From Lachnospiraceae bacterium (GTDB taxonomy: Bacteria > Bacillota > Clostridia > Lachnospirales > Lachnospiraceae), in assembly GCA_009787745.1 (NCBI GenBank), contig WQST01000094.1:1-8568 (forward strand): a stretch of 8,568 nucleotides of DNA, in the 5' to 3' direction. Below are positions 6,974-8,568 of the stretch, one piece after another. Position 1 is the first letter of the stretch. Each line of letters opens with the position of its first letter. A model generated the notes under the pieces. It saw only the letters and a list, made by a program, of their open reading frames with translations. It searched no databases and was not told the DNA's origin. The position numbers and the translations under genes are program-made.

Positions 6974-7041
6974 GGTTTTGATATAAAAATATAGTCCCTA
7001 GGATATTGCGTTACTTTATTTATTCCTCCAAAGCAATAAAC

Positions 7042-7070
7042 TTGATTTGACCTCTATATTTGATTATAAT
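7042..7070 (+). promoter_or_regulatory. Sigma-A type promoter for the acetyltransferase gene
   Basis: TTGATT (7042-7047) and TATAAT (7065-7070) are separated by 17 bases. Transcription would start near 7077, leaving a leader of about 18 bases with GAGG (7085-7088) six bases before the ATG. The promoter is divergent from that of the signalling operon, and the two -10 elements lie about 95 bases apart. Confidence 0.75.
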
Positions 7071-7094
7071 AGATACTGCAAAGTGAGGTAGGCT

Positions 7095-7550
7095 ATGGTT
7101 CAAATTATTGGTCTTCGGGAATGTTCGGAATGGCTCGAACATGCGGCGGATTATTTTTCATCAAGATGGGGTATTGACCGCCGGCTATATCATGATAGTA
7201 TGAATATTGGTTTGACAACAGGTGATTCTGTCCCTCGGTGGTATCTAATGCTGAGTGGTGATGAAATCATTGGCGGGTACGGTTTGATCGAGAATGATTT
7301 TATGGTTAGAACTGATTTGTGTCCTTGGTTTTGTGCGTTATATATTGAACCTGCCGAACGGGGGAAAGGGCTTGGCGCAAGGTTATTGAAACATGGGCGT
7401 TACGAAGCTGCGAAATTAGGCTACGGCAAAGTCTATCTTAATACAGACCATCTTGGCTATTATGAAAAATATGACTGGCGCTATATTGGCGATTTCCCTC
7501 ATCAATGCGGTGATGATACGCGGGTTTACGAAGCTGATGCGATAGCTTAA
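7095..7550 (+). CDS. GNAT family N-acetyltransferase
   Basis: A 151-residue cytoplasmic enzyme that should transfer an acetyl group from acetyl-CoA to an amine; the substrate cannot be read from the sequence. Motif A is clear: ALYIEPAERGKGLGARLL (81-98), with the pyrophosphate-binding R-G-K-G-L-G at 89-94. The preceding strand (about 57-70, EIIGGYGLIENDF) and the following GYGKVYLNTDH and YYEKYDWRYIG (122-132) match the usual GNAT order, with Tyr122/Tyr123 at the place of the common catalytic Tyr. The length is typical of single-domain members. It is a single-gene unit with its own promoter. It converges on livG with one base between stop codons and no terminator between them, so its transcripts probably run into the antisense of livG. 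A small-molecule or antibiotic acetylating role is possible but unsupported. Confidence 0.9.
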   Translation: MVQIIGLRECSEWLEHAADYFSSRWGIDRRLYHDSMNIGLTTGDSVPRWYLMLSGDEIIGGYGLIENDFMVRTDLCPWFCALYIEPAERGKGLGARLLKHGRYEAAKLGYGKVYLNTDHLGYYEKYDWRYIGDFPHQCGDDTRVYEADAIA

Positions 7551-7551
7551 C

Positions 7552-8313
7552 TTATTCATCCGACCCTAAATAAGCCTCAATAACTTTCGGGTCATTTTGA
7601 ACTTGGGTTGGAGTGCCTTCGGAAATCTTGGTGCCGAAATTGAGGACGATTACTTTTTCGGAAACTTTCATAACCAGTTCCATATCATGTTCAATCAAGA
7701 AAATCATCAGCCCGAAATCTTGGCGAATGCGATTAATCATATCGACAAGGCGGTCTTTTTCTTCACGGTTAAGCCCCGCAGCGGGTTCATCGAAAAGCAG
7801 TAATCTCGGTTTCGCTGATAAAGCCCGCGCCCACTCAGTCCGGCGTTGGTCGCCGTAAGGGAGGTTTTTGGCAAGTTCGTCCTTTTTGTCAAGCATTCCG
7901 ACATAATCAAGATAATATTCCGCGTTACGCAAAATCTCCTGTTCTTCAAGCCGCTCGGCGCGATGCCGTAAAAGTGCGCCTGTCACCGATTGTTTAGTGA
8001 TACTGTGCATTCCGCTCATGACGTTTTCGAGAACAGTCATGTTTTTAAATAAGCGAACATTTTGGAAGGTTCGAATAATTCCCCGCTCGGTAATTTTGAA
8101 AGGCTTGAGATTAATTAAGGATTTATCCTCAAATAAAATATCGCCGCCTGTCGCTTTATAAAATCCCGTAATGCAATTAAAGACCGAAGTTTTTCCTGCG
8201 CCATTAGGACCAATTAAGGATGTTACAGAGCCTTTTTCCACTGAAAAAGTTAAGTCTTCAATCGCCGTGATGCCGCCGAAACGCATTGTTAAGTCGATTA
8301 CGTTTAGAGTCAT
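7552..8313 (-). CDS. livG: Branched-chain amino acid type ABC transporter ATP-binding protein LivG
   Basis: A 253-residue cytoplasmic ATPase subunit of a Liv/HAAT-type importer. Walker A is GPNGAGKT (35-42), the Q-loop RTFQNV (Q84), the signature LPYGDQRR (151-158), Walker B LLLFDEP (171-177) and the H-loop EHD (H209). The phrase DEPAAGLN and the long insert between the Q-loop and signature (about 95-145) are hallmarks of LivG rather than LivF. The signature has Asp where the family usually has Gln (YGQQRR). The ATG start at 8311-8313 has AAGGAG 9 bases upstream, overlapping the livM stop. Together with livM it forms the usual livM-livG order; livF would be expected next, but the downstream neighbour is the converging acetyltransferase. 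The substrate is probably branched-chain amino acids, though related systems carry urea or other amides. Confidence 0.93.
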   Translation of the reverse strand: MTLNVIDLTMRFGGITAIEDLTFSVEKGSVTSLIGPNGAGKTSVFNCITGFYKATGGDILFEDKSLINLKPFKITERGIIRTFQNVRLFKNMTVLENVMSGMHSITKQSVTGALLRHRAERLEEQEILRNAEYYLDYVGMLDKKDELAKNLPYGDQRRTEWARALSAKPRLLLFDEPAAGLNREEKDRLVDMINRIRQDFGLMIFLIEHDMELVMKVSEKVIVLNFGTKISEGTPTQVQNDPKVIEAYLGSDE

Positions 8314-8326
8314 TCAATTAATCTCC

Positions 8327-8568
8327 TTACACCTTGTATCGTTTTCTTTTTTCGGGCCAAAGTCCCTGCGGCCTTCTAATCATAACGATAATCAAAAGCA
8401 GTCCAAAGAAGAGCATCCGCATATCACCGATAATCGGTATATCACGGAATAGTTCGGGGAAAACTGCGAAAAAGACCGCCCCGATGATAACACCGGGAAT
8501 TTTACCCATCCCCCCCAAGATAACCGCCAGCAGAATATTTACCGATTGGGTAAAACCAAATGAACTTG
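8327..8568 (-). CDS. livM: Branched-chain amino acid type ABC transporter permease LivM (C-terminal end only)
   Basis: The reading frame is open to the right edge, so only the last 79 or so residues are seen. They include a membrane segment, the conserved LGGMGKIPGVIIGA loop, PELFR, a further membrane span MLFFGLLLIIVMIRR, and the family ending RPQGLWP followed by a basic tail. This is the typical C-terminus of LivM-type permeases. The stop TAA (8327-8329) overlaps the ribosome site of livG, 13 bases before its ATG, showing a tightly packed operon. The likely start of the gene, and livH and a binding protein if present, lie outside the window. Confidence 0.9.
   Translation of the reverse strand, partial: SSFGFTQSVNILLAVILGGMGKIPGVIIGAVFFAVFPELFRDIPIIGDMRMLFFGLLLIIVMIRRPQGLWPEKRKRYKV

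Noticed and set aside
7047..7070. TTGACC as the -35 of the acetyltransferase promoter
   Set aside because: It lies only 12 bases from the TATAAT; TTGATT at 7042 gives the correct 17-base spacing.
1..8568. CRISPR array, tRNA or rRNA genes, insertion sequences, phage genes
   Set aside because: No regular spaced repeats, cloverleaf sequences, rRNA segments or transposase/integrase motifs were found on either strand by reading.

Overview
The window comes from a Gram-positive, probably clostridial (Bacillota) genome. The evidence is moderate-to-low G+C, strong AGGAGG-type ribosome sites at a regular distance of about 9 bases, sigma-A type promoters, a hybrid kinase with two periplasmic-type sensor domains of the kind common in Clostridia, and a peptidoglycan-binding protein with a Cys-rich tail. 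No 16S or other taxonomic marker is present, so this placement is inference.

Layout from left to right. (1) The 3' end of a plus-strand gene for a protein with repeated peptidoglycan-binding domains and a Cys/Asn/Arg-rich tail, closed by a clear intrinsic terminator near 933-960. (2) A four-gene minus-strand signalling operon running from 6839 down to 974: a 71-residue protein of unknown function, a FIST-like protein, a response regulator with an HD-GYP output domain, and a 1189-residue BvgS-like hybrid histidine kinase. (3) A 255-base divergent intergenic region. It holds an extended -10 promoter and a leader of about 118 bases with inverted-repeat potential for the signalling operon, and a good sigma-A promoter for the rightward gene. 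(4) A plus-strand GNAT acetyltransferase. (5) Converging on it with one base between stop codons, livG and the 3' end of livM, which belong to a branched-chain amino acid type ABC importer that continues to the right.

How the genes may work together. The kinase has extracytoplasmic solute-binding domains, HisKA (H610), an ATPase domain, a receiver (D917) and an HPt domain (H1052). The next gene upstream encodes a stand-alone receiver (D51) fused to a c-di-GMP phosphodiesterase-type HD-GYP domain with intact motifs. A His-Asp-His-Asp phosphorelay that lowers c-di-GMP in response to a small solute is the natural reading. The FIST-like protein, from a family proposed to sense small ligands, and the 71-residue protein come first in the same operon and may be extra inputs or modulators. 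The kinase is translationally coupled to the regulator: the last codons of the regulator form the kinase ribosome site. Both genes start with TTG.

The most notable points are this operon with two unexplained front genes, the lipobox on the kinase, the leader, and the Cys-rich wall-binding protein. Gene identities apart from the FIST-like and 71-residue proteins are well supported by motifs. The regulatory wiring is inference.
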